From Cyanobacteria bacterium FACHB-502 (GTDB lineage: Bacteria; Cyanobacteriota; Cyanobacteriia; Elainellales; Elainellaceae): DNA of 64,000 bases. The stretch covers positions 992,001 through 1,056,000 of the forward strand of contig JACJNZ010000039.1 in the NCBI GenBank assembly GCA_014695325.1. Direction: 5' to 3'. Positions 61,686 to 64,000 of the stretch are shown here, piece by piece (the stretch's first letter is position 1; each line of letters begins with the position of its first letter). The notes under the pieces are model-generated. The model did no database searches, was not told where the DNA came from, and worked only from the letters and a program-made list of their open reading frames with translations. Position numbers and translations under genes: made by a program.

Positions 61686-63350
61686 CACCTGCCAACTCAG
61701 CAGCACCACCGGAATCACCCCCACCAGCACGATCGCTAGAGCCGGAGCAGCCGCTTCTGCCAGTCGTTCATCGGAAGCAAGCTTGTACACCTCCACAGCG
61801 AGCGTATCAAAGTTAAAGGGACGCACAATCAGCGTAGCGGGGAGTTCTTTCATCACGTCTACAAACACCAGCAGTGCGGCGGTAAGCAATCCGCTTCCCA
61901 TCAAAGGGGCGTGGATTTTCAGCAGGGTTTGGGTGGGGCTGTAGCCAAGCGATCGACTGGCTTCATCGAGATTCGGCTTAATTCGGCCCAGGTTAGACTC
62001 GACGGAATTAAAGGCAACGGTGAGAAACCGCACCAAATAGGCAAACACCAGCGCGGCGATCGTCCCACTCAGCAGTAGCCCAGTCGAGATGCCAAAGGTG
62101 GCTTGCATCCAGGCATCGATCCGGTTATCAAACTGACCGAGTGGAATCAGCACCCCGACTGCAATCACCGTGCCCGGAACCGCATAGCCGATCGCCGCCG
62201 TTCGCACTGCCAAATTCATGCCCCAACTCGGACGCAGCCGCAGCCCATACGCCAGAATCAACGCCAGCACTACCCCAATCGCCGCCGTAATCATCGACGC
62301 GAGAAAACTGTGACTCGCCAACTGCCAGAACCGATCGCTGAAATTCTTCGTGACGTTGCTCAACGCCATTTGCAGCAGCACGATCGCAGGCAGCAGAAAG
62401 CCCAATAACACCGGAAGCCCACAAATCGTCAGCGCAAGTATCGATCGCCAGCCCTGCAAAACGAAAGGGGACGATCGCTGATAGCGGCTAGAAGTCTGGT
62501 AATAGCGCGTTTGGCGGCGCGACAGTTGCTCTAAAATCAGCAGCAGCAGCACCACCCCCAGCAGCAGAGCCGAAAGCTGGGAAGCCGCAATTCGTTCGCC
62601 CATGCCAAACCAGGTGCGGTAAATGCCCACCGTAAAGGTATTGACGCCGAAATACTGTACTGCGCCAAAATCACTCAGGGTTTCCATCAAAGCCAGAGCT
62701 AAGCCTGCGACGATCGCCGGACGCGCCAGGGGCAAAGCGACCTTCCAAAAACTGCGCCAGGGGGAACAGCCAAGCAACCGACTGGCTTCCAGCGTGCAAA
62801 CCGACTGTTCCAGAAACGCCACCCGCGCCAGCAGATAAACGTAGGGATACAGCACCAGACTGAAGAGGACGATCGCGCCACCCACCGAGCGAATGGGCGG
62901 AAACCAGTAATCCCCTACTTCAGTCCAGCCAAACAAGCCGCGCAGAGTCATCTGCACCGGACCGTAAAATTCCAGCAGTTCTGTATAAACATACGCCATC
63001 AGATACGCCGGAACCGCCAGCGGCAACAGCAGTAGCCATTCCAGCGATCGGCTTCCGGGAAAGCGGCACATCGTTACACACCACGCTGTACTCACCCCGA
63101 TCGCCAGCACCCCCGCCCCCACACCCAGCATCAGCCAGAGGGAATTCATGAGGTAGCTTACCAGCACGGTCTCCGCAAGATGCTGCCAGACCTGACGCGC
63201 ATCGACAAACACACTGCTCAGCACCACCAGAATCGGCGTGGCAATCAGCAGTGCAATCAGGCAAACCGCGATCGTCCAGCCGTTCCAGAAGCGGGCAAAA
63301 CTTCGCAGCGTAGAGGAGGAAATGAAAGAAGACTCAGGAGAAACCGTCAC
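61653..63350 (-). CDS. futB: Iron(III) ABC transporter permease, FutB/FbpB type
   Basis: This 565-residue membrane protein has about 12 helices in two homologous halves. Each carries the EAA loop: LEASRLLGCSPWRSFWKVALPL (half one) and DEASRSLGYSPTQTLLKIHAPL (half two), the sites that dock the ATPase. The double-length permease is typical of the ferric iron FbpB/FutB class. The start is GTG at 63350 with no obvious ribosome binding site. It is divergent from the ATPase gene futC across a 122-base gap. The binding protein FutA is not in the window. Confidence 0.9.
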   Translation of the reverse strand: MTVSPESSFISSSTLRSFARFWNGWTIAVCLIALLIATPILVVLSSVFVDARQVWQHLAETVLVSYLMNSLWLMLGVGAGVLAIGVSTAWCVTMCRFPGSRSLEWLLLLPLAVPAYLMAYVYTELLEFYGPVQMTLRGLFGWTEVGDYWFPPIRSVGGAIVLFSLVLYPYVYLLARVAFLEQSVCTLEASRLLGCSPWRSFWKVALPLARPAIVAGLALALMETLSDFGAVQYFGVNTFTVGIYRTWFGMGERIAASQLSALLLGVVLLLLILEQLSRRQTRYYQTSSRYQRSSPFVLQGWRSILALTICGLPVLLGFLLPAIVLLQMALSNVTKNFSDRFWQLASHSFLASMITAAIGVVLALILAYGLRLRPSWGMNLAVRTAAIGYAVPGTVIAVGVLIPLGQFDNRIDAWMQATFGISTGLLLSGTIAALVFAYLVRFLTVAFNSVESNLGRIKPNLDEASRSLGYSPTQTLLKIHAPLMGSGLLTAALLVFVDVMKELPATLIVRPFNFDTLAVEVYKLASDERLAEAAAPALAIVLVGVIPVVLLSWQVGKGVDRGMSG

Positions 63351-63372
63351 AACAATCGACTCTTAATGTCTT

Positions 63373-63391
63373 AATGAGAATTACTTGCATT
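63373..63391. promoter_or_regulatory. Candidate Fur box in the futB-futC divergent gap
   Basis: AATGAGAAT-T-ACTTGCATT is a 9-1-9 imperfect inverted repeat; the left half matches the consensus AATGATAAT in eight of nine positions, the right half less. Its position in the only gap between two iron-transport genes supports it. Confidence 0.4.
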
Positions 63392-63472
63392 GACCCTTTA
63401 AACTATAAAAGCTAGTGCTGTTTCCGCAAACGCCTAGTTTACGATTTGTCGCTTCGCTCTGCCGTTTTATCT

Positions 63473-64000
63473 ATGATTCCAGCCTCGGTTTCTCCAGCTT
63501 CTGTTTTGCAGCTCGATCGCGTCAGCCGTCAGTTTGCCCTTAATGTACCGCCTGCGGTGTCGTCAGTGAGCCTGAGCCTGCCCACCGGGGAACTGCTGGC
63601 ACTGCTGGGTCCATCTGGCTGCGGCAAAACGACTTTGCTCAGGCTGATTGCCGGATTTGAAACGCCCCAAAGCGGGACGATCGAGATTGCGAATCAAACC
63701 GTTGCAGGTGCCGGCAAATGGCTACCCCCAGAAAAGCGCAGCGTTGGCATGGTGTTTCAGGACTACGCTCTGTTTCCTCACCTGACCGTGCAGCAAAATG
63801 TCGCCTTCGGGCTGCAAAACCACGCCAAACCCACCGAACTGGTGCAGCAGCGCGTCAAAGAGTCGATCGCCTTAGTTGGGCTAGAGGGCATGGAGCAGCG
63901 ATTTCCCCATCAGCTTTCGGGCGGTCAGCAGCAGCGAGTCGCTCTGGCGCGGGCACTGGCTCCCTATCCGTCGCTAGTTTTGCTCGATGAGCCGTTGAGC
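63473..64000 (+). CDS. futC: Iron(III) ABC transporter ATPase, FutC/FbpC type (partial)
   Basis: The first 176 residues of an ABC ATPase run off the right edge. Walker A is GPSGCGKTT, the Q-loop is VFQDYALFPHLTV, the signature is LSGGQQQRVALARAL, and Walker B is LVLLDEP. The sequence before Walker A (SVSLSLPTGELLALLGPSG) and the FPHLTV Q-loop are of the iron/spermidine/molybdate importer group. Divergence from futB points to ferric iron. The C-terminal regulatory domain is not seen. Confidence 0.92.
   Translation, partial: MIPASVSPASVLQLDRVSRQFALNVPPAVSSVSLSLPTGELLALLGPSGCGKTTLLRLIAGFETPQSGTIEIANQTVAGAGKWLPPEKRSVGMVFQDYALFPHLTVQQNVAFGLQNHAKPTELVQQRVKESIALVGLEGMEQRFPHQLSGGQQQRVALARALAPYPSLVLLDEPLS

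Noticed and set aside
1-64000. tRNA, rRNA, CRISPR, transposase or integrase genes
   Set aside because: Reading of the intergenic spaces showed no T-loop GTTCRA-type tRNA cores, no regularly spaced direct repeats with unique spacers and no transposase motifs; short structured RNAs could still have been missed.
1-64000. Frequent GCGATCGC octamers (e.g. 14439) as specific regulatory sites
   Set aside because: This is the HIP1 palindrome, abundant genome-wide in many cyanobacteria and found here mostly inside coding regions.

Overview
The window is cyanobacterial chromosome. It carries a complete phycocyanin rod operon, a high-light-inducible protein, NdhK, a CrtW-type ketolase, a fused PanC/Cmk protein and a Pix phototaxis operon. 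GCGATCGC and its CGATCG core recur throughout. The gene set suggests a filamentous, motile, Leptolyngbya-like or oscillatorian lineage, but genus cannot be fixed from the sequence alone. No rRNA, tRNA, CRISPR array, transposase or prophage was seen.

Layout. 1-12 kb: the 5' part of map, a GH13 glucan-active enzyme, small membrane proteins (holin-like, GlsB-like, a TIGR02587/TIGR02588 pair), DUF445, menG, a receiver-GAF regulator, a VanX-like dipeptidase, a lipoprotein and a TspO-like protein. 12.5-21.3 kb: the operon cpcB-cpcA-cpcC-cpcD-cpcE-cpcF followed by four cpcG-type rod linkers, one of which (CpcL type) ends in a membrane helix; a strong terminator closes it at 21240. 21.3-30 kb: a low-complexity secreted protein, an ndhK without ndhC or ndhJ beside it, a 2H phosphoesterase, hli, crtW, and an overlapping radical SAM / glycosyltransferase pair. 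30-41 kb: a minus-strand Pix-type phototaxis operon (pixG, pixH, pixI, pixJ, pixL) with an extra CheW-like gene and a pentapeptide-repeat gene at its end. 41.7-51 kb: a minus-strand cellulose operon in the order outer-membrane barrel, TPR protein, bcsB, bcsA. 51.5-64 kb: housekeeping and envelope genes (arfB, a HAD phosphatase, a polysaccharide deacetylase, manC, an LCP ligase, a lumenal pentapeptide protein, an SGNH hydrolase, panC/cmk) and a divergent iron ABC transporter pair (futB, futC) whose shared gap has a Fur-box-like site.

How it fits together. The 12.5-21 kb block builds phycobilisome rods and attaches them either to the core or directly to the membrane. The Pix operon should sense light through a DXCF-type cyanobacteriochrome GAF domain and steer type IV pilus motility. 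The adjacent cellulose operon, whose BcsA has a PilZ domain, could switch the cell toward sessile growth. This coupling is inferred from adjacency only.

Structure beyond genes. Intergenic spaces are rich in short local tandem duplications, often ending just before a start codon (before the genes at 3323, 9968, 25981 and 46782). There is a dispersed hairpin repeat (best copies at 39058 and 41581) and a family of purine/pyrimidine-skewed spacer tracts. The most notable items for follow-up are the split cellulose exporter, a possible second bilin-binding GAF in PixJ, the isolated ndhK, and the paired palindromes upstream of pixG.
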